NCBI RefSeq assembly: GCF_900155615.1
Contig: NZ_FUHT01000003.1
Location: 682,001 to 746,000 of the forward strand
DNA: 64,000 nt
Origin: Massiliimalia massiliensis
Lineage (GTDB): Bacteria; Bacillota; Clostridia; Oscillospirales; Ruminococcaceae
Direction of reading: 5' to 3'
Shown here: positions 7,312 to 16,340 of the stretch, piece by piece
Layout of the letters: every line of letters starts with the position of its first letter
Position numbering within the stretch: position 1 is the stretch's first letter
Notes under the pieces: model-generated
The model's database searches: none
Seen by the model: only the letters and a program-made list of their open reading frames with translations
Told to the model about the DNA's origin: nothing
Made by a program: the position numbers and the translations under genes

Positions 7312-8508
7312 TTGGATAACCAGAAAACAGTGGTGCTTGGGATCAGCGGCGGGATCGCCGCCTACAAAATCGCAGACTTGGCGAGCAGGCTCACAAAGGA
7401 AGGGTTTGACGTCCATGTTGTGATGACCAAGAACGCCGCCGAGTTTATCACGCCGCTCACCTTTGAAACCTTAACTGGGAACAAGTGTATCACCGATACC
7501 TTTGCCCGGGATTTTGAATGGGACGTGAAGCATGTATCCCTGGCAAAGCGGGCGGATGCCGCGCTGCTCGCGCCGGCTACCGCTAATTTGGTTGCAAAGC
7601 TCGCAAACGGCCTGGCGGATGATATGCTGACCACCACCGTTCTGGCGATGAAATGCCCGGTGCTGGTGTCTCCGTCGATGAATACGGCGATGTATGAGCA
7701 TCCCGCAACACAAAAAAACCTGAAAACGCTCCGGGAGCTGGGCTATCGGGTGATCGAGCCGGAATCCGGAGTGCTTGCCTGTAAGGACGTCGGCAAAGGC
7801 CGCCTTCCCAAAACAGAGGTGCTCTATATGGAGCTGATGCGGCAGATTGCCTGTGAAAAAGACCTTTCCGGGAAAAAAATTCTCGTAACGGCGGGTCCTA
7901 CGCAGGAGGCGCTTGACCCGGTACGGTTTCTGTCCAATCATTCCACCGGAAAGATGGGGTATGAGATTGCGAAAGCGGCCCATCTGCGCGGCGCGGCGGT
8001 GACGCTGGTCAGCGGGCCGGTGGGGATTGAGCCGCCTTACGGCGTAAAGACGGTGCCGGTAGTCAGCGCGGGTGAGATGTTTGAAGCTGTCAAACGATAT
8101 GCGCCGCAGATGGACTGGATTATTAAAGCGGCGGCGGTGGCGGATTTCACTCCGGCAAAGCAGGCACCCGAAAAGATCAAGAAACAGGGGAAGGCTTCTT
8201 CCGAAATCGCGCTTGTATCAACAGCAGATATCCTCCAGTATCTGGGGGAGCATAAAAGAGGCGGGCAGCTTCTGTGCGGCTTTTCAATGGAAACAGAACA
8301 GGTGCTGGAGCATTCCAGGGAAAAGCTTTTGCGCAAGCATGCCGACCTGATTGTGGCGAACAGCCTGAAGGAAGAGGGCGCCGGTTTCGGCGGGGAAACA
8401 AATATTGTGACCCTGATCAGCGAAAATACGGAACGGCCGCTTCCTAAAATGAGTAAGGAAAAGGTGGCGCACGCGCTGCTTGACGAACTGAAATCAATGG
8501 AACAATAA
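7312..8508 (+). CDS. coaBC: Phosphopantothenoylcysteine synthetase/decarboxylase
   Basis: Bifunctional coenzyme A enzyme of 398 residues: CoaC decarboxylase first (GISGGIAAYK, then PSMNTAMYEHPA with the active Asn), and CoaB ligase second (LVTAGPTQEALDPVRFLSNHS). The start is taken as TTG 7312 because the in-frame GTG at 7303 is itself part of the perfect Shine-Dalgarno sequence GGAGGTGA. It is followed after 14 bases by priA. Confidence 0.96.
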   Translation: MDNQKTVVLGISGGIAAYKIADLASRLTKEGFDVHVVMTKNAAEFITPLTFETLTGNKCITDTFARDFEWDVKHVSLAKRADAALLAPATANLVAKLANGLADDMLTTTVLAMKCPVLVSPSMNTAMYEHPATQKNLKTLRELGYRVIEPESGVLACKDVGKGRLPKTEVLYMELMRQIACEKDLSGKKILVTAGPTQEALDPVRFLSNHSTGKMGYEIAKAAHLRGAAVTLVSGPVGIEPPYGVKTVPVVSAGEMFEAVKRYAPQMDWIIKAAAVADFTPAKQAPEKIKKQGKASSEIALVSTADILQYLGEHKRGGQLLCGFSMETEQVLEHSREKLLRKHADLIVANSLKEEGAGFGGETNIVTLISENTERPLPKMSKEKVAHALLDELKSMEQ

Positions 8509-8522
8509 TCGGAGGAATACGC

Positions 8523-10994
8523 TTGGCTGAAAAACGGTTGATTGCGAAGGTATATGTAGACAAAGCGGTTTATCATTTTGACAAACCCTTTGATTATCTT
8601 GTGCCGGAAGAGATCGCCGGGACGCTCGGGCGCGGCTGCCGGGTTGCGGTTCCGTTTGGGAACGGCAACCGGAGACGGCTGGGGATGGTCATAGAGGTTT
8701 TCCGGGAAGAAACGGTACAGGAAAGGCTGAAGCCTATTCTGCTCCAGATTGACCGGGAGCCGGTCTTTACCGGCGAAATGTTCCGGATCGCGGAATTTCT
8801 TATAGCGAATACCTTTTGTACCTTTTATGATGCTGTGAAAACAATCCTGCCCAATGGGCTGAATATGAATCTTTCGCAGGAATACCGTCTTGTCAGGGCA
8901 TTGGCGGAAGAGGAGCTGGCTGGATTTAGCTTTGAGCAGCGCAGTCTGCTTGCTTTTTTTAAGAAAGCGAGAAGCACGCGGGAGCTGGACGAATATCTGA
9001 GCGCCCAGGAGAGCAGCCTCCGGTATAAACAGGCGTTGGACAGCTTGGTTCAGAACGGTTGGATACAGGTGTCCGACTTGGCAAGGCAGAGGGTTTCTGA
9101 CAAGAATATTGCCCTCCTGCGGCTGAGCGACAGGTATGCCGGCGGCCTGGAATGCAAGCTGACCCCAAAGCAGAGTGAGGTTGTTTCCTTTCTGGAACAG
9201 AATATTACTGCTACAAAAAAAGAAGTGATGTATTTCTGCGGCGTGGGTGAAGGCGTTTTGCGGACGCTGGTGCAGAAAGAAATCTGTGTCTGGACGCAGC
9301 AGATGGTATATAGAATCCCGGAGGAAGGGAATACTTCCCATATATCGCTGTCTGATATCTCTCTTTCTGCGGCACAGCAGGAGGTGTTTGCCGGGATTGA
9401 CAGCCTGCGCCGGGAGGAGAAGCCCCGGGCGGCGCTCCTGTACGGTGTGACGGGGAGCGGAAAAACCCAGGTTTTTTTAAAGCTGATCGAGCGAGTGATA
9501 CAGGATGGAAAACAGGCGCTGATGCTGGTGCCGGAAATTTCTCTGACGCCGCAGATGGTCGCGTGGTTTAAAGGACTGTTTGGCAACCAGGTCGCGGTGA
9601 TGCATTCAGGTCTTTCGCTGGGTGAGAGGCTGGACGAATTTAAGCGGATTCGGGACGGAAAGGCGAGTATTGTTGTGGGGACGCGCAGCGCGGTGTTTGC
9701 ACCGTTTGAGCGGATTGGGATCATCATTATGGATGAGGAGGGGGAAGCCTCCTACAAATCAGACGCCTCCCCGAGATATCATGCCCGCGAGGTGGCGAAG
9801 CTTCGATGCGTCGCGCACAACGCCCTGCTGTTGCTGGCGTCAGCGACGCCGTCTGTCGAGAGCCGGTACAAGGCGCAGCAGGGGAAATACCATTATTTTG
9901 AGTTAAAGGAACGGTACGCCTCCGCCCGGCTTCCGGAGGTGTACCTGGTAGATATGAAGGAAGAGGAACGCCATGCGAACCTTTCCTCGATGAGCCGGAT
10001 GCTGCAGCAGGAGATCAGACGGAACCTGGAGCGCGGGGAGCAGACAATCCTGTTTATCAACCGGCGGGGCTACCAGACGGCGATGCAGTGCATTGACTGC
10101 GGCGAAGCGGTAAAATGCCCGCATTGCGACGCGGCGCTGACCTACCATCGCGATAACGGCTATATGATGTGCCATTACTGCGGATACTCGGTACGGCAGC
10201 CTAAGGAGTGCCCGACCTGCTCGGGGAAGCATTTGAAGCTGACCGGGATGGGTACGCAAAAGCTGGAGGATGAGCTGGGACAGCTTTTTCCGCAGGCGAG
10301 AATACTTAGGATGGATACTGACACCACCTATTCCCGGTATGCTTACAGTGAGAAATTTGACGCGTTCCGAAATGGAGATTACGATATCCTGCTGGGAACT
10401 CAGATGATCGCAAAAGGATTGGACTTCCCGAATGTGACGCTGGTGGGTGTACTGAATGCGGATGCCGGGCTTTATGCTCCGGATTATCGGGGAGTGGAAC
10501 GGGTGTTCTCACTGATTACCCAGGTGGTTGGGAGAAGCGGCAGGGCGGATAAAAATGGCAGGGCTTATATTCAAACCTATCTGCCGGAGCACCCGGTACT
10601 GAATTTCGCTGCCCGGCAGGATTATGACAGCTTCTACCAGGATGAGCTGGAAAGCCGGCGGGTGCTGTTGTATCCGCCATTCTGCGATATCTGTACGATC
10701 AGCTTCAGCGGGGCAGATCCCCAGGGCGTCAGCGCCGCGGCAAAGCGGTTCGCTGTACTGATGCGGGAGCAGGTGAAGCCTGGTGAAAAATCTCTCTCGT
10801 TTCAGGCAATGGGGCCGGTGAAGGCCGTGATGTATAAAATGAGTGGGAAATACAGGGAGAAGATCATTGTGAAATGCCGGAGCAACAGCACCTTTCGGAC
10901 ATATTTAAAGCGGTGCTTCCGTTTGGCCGGAGAAGAAAAAAGTTTTCGCCGGATTTCGGTATATGCTGACATTAACGGCGATATGAATGCATAG
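8523..10994 (+). CDS. priA: Primosomal protein N' (replication restart helicase)
   Basis: An 823-residue DNA helicase that reloads the replisome at stalled forks. Order: 3'-DNA-binding domain, winged helix, helicase with Walker A GVTGSGKT (308-315), a zinc-binding insert with CxxC pairs (about 520-570), and helicase C domain with VVGRSGRADK. Motif II reads DEEG at 404-407 where PriA normally has DEEH; the codons are unambiguous. The start is TTG 8523 after GGAGGAA. Otherwise full length and intact. Confidence 0.96.
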   Translation: MAEKRLIAKVYVDKAVYHFDKPFDYLVPEEIAGTLGRGCRVAVPFGNGNRRRLGMVIEVFREETVQERLKPILLQIDREPVFTGEMFRIAEFLIANTFCTFYDAVKTILPNGLNMNLSQEYRLVRALAEEELAGFSFEQRSLLAFFKKARSTRELDEYLSAQESSLRYKQALDSLVQNGWIQVSDLARQRVSDKNIALLRLSDRYAGGLECKLTPKQSEVVSFLEQNITATKKEVMYFCGVGEGVLRTLVQKEICVWTQQMVYRIPEEGNTSHISLSDISLSAAQQEVFAGIDSLRREEKPRAALLYGVTGSGKTQVFLKLIERVIQDGKQALMLVPEISLTPQMVAWFKGLFGNQVAVMHSGLSLGERLDEFKRIRDGKASIVVGTRSAVFAPFERIGIIIMDEEGEASYKSDASPRYHAREVAKLRCVAHNALLLLASATPSVESRYKAQQGKYHYFELKERYASARLPEVYLVDMKEEERHANLSSMSRMLQQEIRRNLERGEQTILFINRRGYQTAMQCIDCGEAVKCPHCDAALTYHRDNGYMMCHYCGYSVRQPKECPTCSGKHLKLTGMGTQKLEDELGQLFPQARILRMDTDTTYSRYAYSEKFDAFRNGDYDILLGTQMIAKGLDFPNVTLVGVLNADAGLYAPDYRGVERVFSLITQVVGRSGRADKNGRAYIQTYLPEHPVLNFAARQDYDSFYQDELESRRVLLYPPFCDICTISFSGADPQGVSAAAKRFAVLMREQVKPGEKSLSFQAMGPVKAVMYKMSGKYREKIIVKCRSNSTFRTYLKRCFRLAGEEKSFRRISVYADINGDMNA

Positions 10995-11012
10995 AGAAAG
11001 GAATATAAAACT

Positions 11013-11483
11013 ATGGCACTAAGAACCATCTGCCTGGAGGATGACGAAATCCTCCGGAAGAAGTCAAAACCAGTGACGGATTTTAACCAAAAGCTATGGG
11101 ATCTGCTGGATGATATGGCAGAAACCATGTATCAGGCAAACGGCGTCGGCCTGGCAGCCGTTCAGGTAGGAATTCTGCGGCAGGCCGTTGTGATTGATGT
11201 CGGCGAGGGCCTGATTGAACTGATTAATCCAAGGATCGTTTCGGAAAAGGGCGAACAGACCGATGTGGAAGGCTGCCTGTCCTGTCCGGGACAGTATGGG
11301 CGCGTAACCCGTCCGGCCAAGGTAAAGGTTGCCGCGCAGGACCGCAATGGAAAGGAATTCACCATCAAGGGGGAAGAACTGCTGGCGCGGGCATTCTGCC
11401 ATGAAATTGACCATCTTTCCGGCCGAATTTTTAAGGATATTGCAGAAGAGATGGTTGAAATCAAAGAAGAAGAGGAAGAATAA
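11013..11483 (+). CDS. def: Peptide deformylase
   Basis: A metal enzyme that removes the N-formyl group from nascent proteins; 156 residues. All three motifs are present: GVGLAAVQVG, EGCLSCPG (metal Cys) and CHEIDHLSG (metal His pair and catalytic Glu). The tail is acidic. It is directly followed by fmt, which adds the formyl group to initiator tRNA. Confidence 0.97.
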   Translation: MALRTICLEDDEILRKKSKPVTDFNQKLWDLLDDMAETMYQANGVGLAAVQVGILRQAVVIDVGEGLIELINPRIVSEKGEQTDVEGCLSCPGQYGRVTRPAKVKVAAQDRNGKEFTIKGEELLARAFCHEIDHLSGRIFKDIAEEMVEIKEEEEE

Positions 11484-11556
11484 AAAGGGCGGGAGGAAAC
11501 CCGCTGACTGAGGGCGCTGTATGATAAAGCGGCGCCGGAAAGGAACCTTTGCAAGA

Positions 11557-12483
11557 ATGAGAATTGTATTTATGGGTACTCCGGATTTTGCGGTGCCCTG
11601 TTTGCAGGCGCTGCTGGACTCTCCTCATGAGGTGTGCGGGGTATTTACCCAGCCGGATAAGCCGAAAGGGAGGGGGCATAAGGTACTGCCGCCGCCGGTG
11701 AAGCAACTAGCCGGACGGTATGGGGTGCCGGTTTATCAGCCTGCGACCTTGAAAACCGAGGACGGAGTCGCTCCGTTAAGGGAGCTAAGCCCGGATTTAA
11801 TCGTTGTGGTAGCCTATGGAAAGCTTTTGCCAAAGGCGGTTCTGGAATTACCGAAATATGGCTGCATTAACGTCCACGCTTCCCTGCTCCCGAAATACCG
11901 GGGCGCGGGACCGATCCAGTGGTGTGTCCTGAACGGGGAAACAGAAACCGGCGTTACCACGATGTATATGGCGGAAGGACTGGACACCGGGGATATGCTT
12001 CTCAAAGCCAAAACGACAATTGGGGAAAACGAGACGGCCTCCGAGCTGCATGACCGGCTTTCGGTAATTGGCGCAAAGCTGCTGACTGAAACACTCGAAG
12101 CGCTGGAAGCCGGAGCGCTGAATCCACAGAAGCAGGATGACAGCCTAGCCTGTTATGCGCCGATGCTCTCAAAGGAGCTTTCAGCAATCGACTTTACCAG
12201 ACCTGCAAGGCTGGTGCATAACCAGATCAGGGGGTTGTCCTCCTGGCCCTGCGCGTCGACTATCCTGCATGGAAAGCGGCTGAAGATCTACCGCAGTGAG
12301 CTGGCGGATGGATATCATGGCGGCTGCGGAGAAGTACTGGATGAAAAACGGCTGATTGTAGGCTGCGGAGAACAGACTGCCGTCTGCCTTTCAGAAGTAC
12401 AGTATGAGGGCTCCAAACGAATGAAGAGTGAAGATTTCCTGCGCGGGCATAAAGTGGAAAAAGGAACCCGCCTGGGCGAATAA
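11557..12483 (+). CDS. fmt: Methionyl-tRNA formyltransferase
   Basis: Transfers formyl from 10-formyl-THF to Met-tRNAfMet; 308 residues. It begins MRIVFMGTPDFAVP, and the catalytic region is INVHASLLPKYRGAGPIQW, with the C-terminal OB-like domain after residue 200. ATG 11557 fits the family N-terminus; an in-frame ATG at 11521 would add 12 basic residues not typical of Fmt. It is paired with def as usual. Confidence 0.97.
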   Translation: MRIVFMGTPDFAVPCLQALLDSPHEVCGVFTQPDKPKGRGHKVLPPPVKQLAGRYGVPVYQPATLKTEDGVAPLRELSPDLIVVVAYGKLLPKAVLELPKYGCINVHASLLPKYRGAGPIQWCVLNGETETGVTTMYMAEGLDTGDMLLKAKTTIGENETASELHDRLSVIGAKLLTETLEALEAGALNPQKQDDSLACYAPMLSKELSAIDFTRPARLVHNQIRGLSSWPCASTILHGKRLKIYRSELADGYHGGCGEVLDEKRLIVGCGEQTAVCLSEVQYEGSKRMKSEDFLRGHKVEKGTRLGE

Positions 12484-12497
12484 AGGATTGGTGACGA

Positions 12498-13199
12498 ATG
12501 CCTTTTTTTGGATTTTATATTGATTCCTACTATCTGATTCTGGTTGTCCCTGCGCTGTTGATTGCAACCATCGCGCAGATTAACGTGAAATCATCGTTTA
12601 ACAAATACAGCCGGATCGGGAATGTGCGCGGCTATACCGGTTACCAGGTAGCGCGCTTTATCCTCGACTCCAACGGGCTGCATCATGTTCAGATACAGCG
12701 GGTAGCCGGTTCCCTGACCGACCATTTTGATCCGTCCAAAAGCGTGGTGCGGCTGTCCGACACGGTTTACAACTCCACTTCAGTTGCGGCGATTGGTGTT
12801 GCGGCGCATGAATGCGGGCATGCTATCCAGCATAATGTAGGATATTTCCCGATCAAGCTGAGGACGGCGATTGTCCCGATTACCCAGATTGGCTCTACGC
12901 TGGCCTTTCCGCTTGCGATTATTGGGCTTTTCATGGGATCCTCTGTCCTTGTGACGGTGGGAATCCTGCTCTTTACCGTTGTGGTAGTGTTTCAGCTTGT
13001 TACCCTGCCGGTAGAATTCAATGCAAGCTCCCGGGCGCTGAGAACCATTACCGACGAGCACATCCTGGAGGATGGCGCCGAATATAACGGAGCGAAGAAA
13101 ATGCTCACTGCGGCAGCGCTAACCTATGTCGCCGCATTGCTGACTGCAGTTGCGCAGCTTCTCCGCCTGATTTTGCTTGCAAACCGAAGAAATGACTAA
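12498..13199 (+). CDS. YugP-family membrane zinc metallopeptidase
   Basis: A 233-residue integral membrane protein with an N-terminal helix, the zinc motif AAHECGHAIQH, two or three further helices in the middle (TQIGSTLAFPLAIIGLF and VLVTVGILLFTVVVVF), and the conserved LPVEFNASSRAL segment. Substrates of this family are not well established. It starts 14 bases after fmt and overlaps no other start; rsmB follows at 13216. Confidence 0.92.
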   Translation: MPFFGFYIDSYYLILVVPALLIATIAQINVKSSFNKYSRIGNVRGYTGYQVARFILDSNGLHHVQIQRVAGSLTDHFDPSKSVVRLSDTVYNSTSVAAIGVAAHECGHAIQHNVGYFPIKLRTAIVPITQIGSTLAFPLAIIGLFMGSSVLVTVGILLFTVVVVFQLVTLPVEFNASSRALRTITDEHILEDGAEYNGAKKMLTAAALTYVAALLTAVAQLLRLILLANRRND

Positions 13200-13215
13200 C
13201 GAAAAAGGAGCCGTT

Positions 13216-14553
13216 ATGGCAAAAAATGCAAGACAACTCTGCTTTGACGCACTCTGCCAGGTGTATCGGGATGGGAGCTATTCCTCGATTGCGCTCGACC
13301 GGGCGCTTGGACGGAGAAGCCTGTCTCAGGAGGACGCCGCTCTTGCCTCCGCCCTGTTCTATGGGGTGGTGGAGCGCGATCTGACCTTCTGCGCGGTGAT
13401 CGACCAGTATTCAAAGCGGAAAAGCGAGAAACTGGATCTTGAGGTGGCAGTAATCCTCAAGATGGGGCTCTGCCAGCTAACTGGATTTGACCATATCCCA
13501 GACCGCGCGGCAGTGAACGAAACCGTATCCCTCTGCTATTACGCCAAAAAGGCGAGCGCAAAGGGAATGGTGAATGCGATTTTGCGGGCGTTTATCCGGG
13601 ATGGAAAGGAGACAAGGCTGGATGGTGACAATAAATTCCAGCGTTGGAGACTTGCTTATTCCTGCCCGGAATGGCTGATTCGGAAATGGGCGGAGGAATA
13701 TTCCGAGGAAACGGCGGAAAAATTGGCGCGGTCCTCTTTGGGACGTCCGCCTCTGTCTATCCGGGTGAATACCCTGAAAACAACGGACGATGAGCTGGTA
13801 AAACGGCTGTCCGCGCGCGGAATAGAGATGGAAGAGAACCCGTATATTGCACACTGCTGGCAGATTAAAAACAGCGGAAGTCTGGCCGGGCTGCCCGAGT
13901 TTCAGCAGGGGCTGTTTTATGTACAGGATGCGTCATCCCAGTTTTGTGCAAAGCTTCTTAACGCAAAGCCCGGCATGACGGTCTATGACCTCTGCGCCGC
14001 GCCGGGTTCCAAGTCCTTTACTATTGCGCAGTGGATGGAGGATCAGGGTGAAATTTTAGCGTTTGACCTGCATCCGCATCGGAAGGTTCTGATTGAAGAG
14101 GGCGCGCGGCGCTTGGGAATTCAGAGTATCCGGGCGGAGGTGTCCGACGCGGCGAAATTCCGGAAGGAGCTTCCTAAAGCCGACCGGGTGCTCTGCGACG
14201 TGCCCTGCGCAGGGCTGGGCGTAATCCGGAGGAAGCCGGAAATCAAATATAAGCCGCCGGAAAGCCTGAAAGGGCTGCCGGAGCTTCAAAAGGCGATTCT
14301 CCAAAATGGGTCGCGGTATGTGAAGCCGGGCGGCAGGCTTCTCTATTCCACCTGTTCGCTGAGCCGGGAGGAGAACGAGGAGGTCGCGGCATGGTTTCTG
14401 GAACAGAACCCGCAGTTTGCACCTGTCCCATTGACGGAATGGGAGAAAATCGGAAGGGTGGAAGGCAATATGGCAACCTTTTTTCCTCATGTAACCGACA
14501 GTGACGGCTTTTTCACGGCGCTGTTTGAACGGGTTTCAGAAAGGGACGTTTAG
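13216..14553 (+). CDS. rsmB: 16S rRNA (cytosine-967-C5)-methyltransferase
   Basis: A 445-residue fusion of a NusB-like RNA-binding domain (about 1-140) and an m5C methyltransferase. SAM-binding motif DLCAAPGSKSFTIA, the release/catalytic cysteines in CDVPCAGLGVIRRKPEI and YSTCSLSREENEE. ATG 13216 follows AAAAGGAG; upstream in-frame codons overlap the end of the YugP gene. The stop codon abuts the ATG of rlmN. Confidence 0.96.
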   Translation: MAKNARQLCFDALCQVYRDGSYSSIALDRALGRRSLSQEDAALASALFYGVVERDLTFCAVIDQYSKRKSEKLDLEVAVILKMGLCQLTGFDHIPDRAAVNETVSLCYYAKKASAKGMVNAILRAFIRDGKETRLDGDNKFQRWRLAYSCPEWLIRKWAEEYSEETAEKLARSSLGRPPLSIRVNTLKTTDDELVKRLSARGIEMEENPYIAHCWQIKNSGSLAGLPEFQQGLFYVQDASSQFCAKLLNAKPGMTVYDLCAAPGSKSFTIAQWMEDQGEILAFDLHPHRKVLIEEGARRLGIQSIRAEVSDAAKFRKELPKADRVLCDVPCAGLGVIRRKPEIKYKPPESLKGLPELQKAILQNGSRYVKPGGRLLYSTCSLSREENEEVAAWFLEQNPQFAPVPLTEWEKIGRVEGNMATFFPHVTDSDGFFTALFERVSERDV

Positions 14554-15594
14554 ATGAAAAAAATTGATATCAAGTCCTTTACCCTGCCTGAGCTGAAAGC
14601 CTTCCTGAAAGAGCGGGGTGAACCCGCGTTTCGCGCGGGTCAGGTGTTCGATTGGATTCATGTCAAAAAGGCGCGCGGCTTTGAAGAGATGTCGAACCTG
14701 CCGAAGGCGCTCCGGGAAAAGCTTGCAGACGAATGCCGGCTTCCGGGAGCAGAGATACGCAGAAGGCTTGTTTCCCGGCTTGACGGAACCGTAAAATACC
14801 TCTACGGCCTGGAGGATGGGGAGAGCGTAGAAACTGTGCTGATGAAATATGAGCATGGCTACAGTGTCTGTGTTTCCTCGCAGGTGGGATGTAAAATGGG
14901 ATGTGAATTCTGTGCCTCCACCAAGGCCGGATTTGTGAGAAACCTCCTGCCCAGTGAGATTCTAGACCAGATTTACCAGACGGAACAGGATCAAAACCTG
15001 CGGATTTCCCATATTGTCATGATGGGAATTGGGGAGCCGCTGGATAATTTTGAGAATACAACCCGTTTTTTAGAGTTGATAAATTCTCCGTATGGTGCTA
15101 ATATTAGTATGCGTAATATTTCCCTTTCCACCTGCGGGCTGGCGGAAAAGATTGATGAGCTTGCGGCGTTTGACCTGGGACTGACGCTGTCCATCTCGCT
15201 TCACGCTTGTACTGATGAAAAGCGAAATGAGATTATGCCGGTCAACCGGCGGTACCCGATCGGGCGGCTGTTGCAATCCTGCAAAAATTATAGTAAGATA
15301 ACAAGAAGGAGAATTTCCTTTGAGTATGCGCTGATGAAAGGGAAGAATGACAGTGTAAAGGACGCGGAGCAACTGGCCTGCCTGCTTAAGGGTCAATTGT
15401 GCCACGTTAACCTGATCCCCGTTAACGAGGTGCAGGAAACCTCATTTGAGAAAACAGAGCGCCAGAATATTTACCGTTTCCAGAAGGAATTGATGAAGCG
15501 GGGAATCAACGCCACAGTGCGCAGGACGCTGGGAAGCGATATTAATGCTGCATGCGGCCAGCTGCGAAGAGAGAATCTGTCAGAGGTGAGATAA
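14554..15594 (+). CDS. rlmN: Dual-specificity RNA methyltransferase (23S A2503-C2)
   Basis: Radical SAM enzyme of 346 residues that methylates A2503 of 23S rRNA and A37 of some tRNAs. The 4Fe-4S cluster motif is CKMGCEFCAST, and the methyl-carrying Cys lies in NAACGQLR near the C-terminus. The start codon follows the rsmB stop with no gap, implying coupled translation. Confidence 0.97.
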   Translation: MKKIDIKSFTLPELKAFLKERGEPAFRAGQVFDWIHVKKARGFEEMSNLPKALREKLADECRLPGAEIRRRLVSRLDGTVKYLYGLEDGESVETVLMKYEHGYSVCVSSQVGCKMGCEFCASTKAGFVRNLLPSEILDQIYQTEQDQNLRISHIVMMGIGEPLDNFENTTRFLELINSPYGANISMRNISLSTCGLAEKIDELAAFDLGLTLSISLHACTDEKRNEIMPVNRRYPIGRLLQSCKNYSKITRRRISFEYALMKGKNDSVKDAEQLACLLKGQLCHVNLIPVNEVQETSFEKTERQNIYRFQKELMKRGINATVRRTLGSDINAACGQLRRENLSEVR

Positions 15595-15596
15595 GT

Positions 15597-16322
15597 TTGT
15601 TGATCTATGGAAAAACCGATATCGGGCGCCATCGTGCTACCAATCAGGATGAGTTCAAGATTTGTTCTATCAGCGAAAATCTTGGCTTTGGATTAGTTTG
15701 CGATGGAATGGGCGGTGAAAACGGCGGCAACATCGCGAGCGGTGTTGCGAGCGACGTAATCGGCCGTCATTTAATGGAACACCTCAAGCCTGGCCTGAAT
15801 GATGAGGACTATAAAAATATCATTGTCTCTGCGGTGAGCGAAGGCAATGTAGCGGTATATGACAAATCGCTGGAGGACAAGCAGTATATCGGAATGGGAA
15901 CTACCGTCGTGCTGGCGGTTGTTTCCGGAGAAAAGGCATATATCGCCCATGTAGGCGACAGCCGGGTATACCTGATCCGCGATGGAAAAATCCATCAGCT
16001 CACCAAAGACCACTCCCTTGTTCAGACCTTATTGGAGCAGGGGAAAATTACACCCGAGGAAGTGAACAATCATCCGCAGAAAAATATGATTACCCGCGCA
16101 ATCGGGATCAGCTGCTTTGTGGATATTGATTATATAGAGGTCAGCCATATTGCGAACGCTGCGCTTTTGCTTTGCTCCGATGGGCTTACCAATACCTGTG
16201 ATGACGAGACGATCAAGGAAATTGTAATCACAGAAAATCCGAATGAAATTTGTGATCGGCTGATTGATCAGGCCAATGAAAATGGCGGGCTTGACAATAT
16301 TACAGCAGTCGTGATCCTATAA
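15597..16322 (+). CDS. prpC: PP2C-type Ser/Thr phosphatase
   Basis: Dephosphorylates targets of the PrkC kinase; 241 residues. Metal-binding motifs VCDGMGGENGG, HVGDSRVYLI, SDGLTN and GGLDNIT are intact. There is no in-frame ATG outside rlmN, so the start is TTG 15597 (or 15600) after AGAGGTGAG, two bases beyond the rlmN stop. The partner kinase follows 18 bases downstream. Confidence 0.95.
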   Translation: MLIYGKTDIGRHRATNQDEFKICSISENLGFGLVCDGMGGENGGNIASGVASDVIGRHLMEHLKPGLNDEDYKNIIVSAVSEGNVAVYDKSLEDKQYIGMGTTVVLAVVSGEKAYIAHVGDSRVYLIRDGKIHQLTKDHSLVQTLLEQGKITPEEVNNHPQKNMITRAIGISCFVDIDYIEVSHIANAALLLCSDGLTNTCDDETIKEIVITENPNEICDRLIDQANENGGLDNITAVVIL

Positions 16323-16340
16323 TCAAAAGGAGTGAATAGC

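Noticed and set aside
8037-9341. Long minus-strand open frame of 434 codons opposite coaBC and priA
   Set aside because: Antisense shadow of two clearly real genes; no ribosome site or family features.
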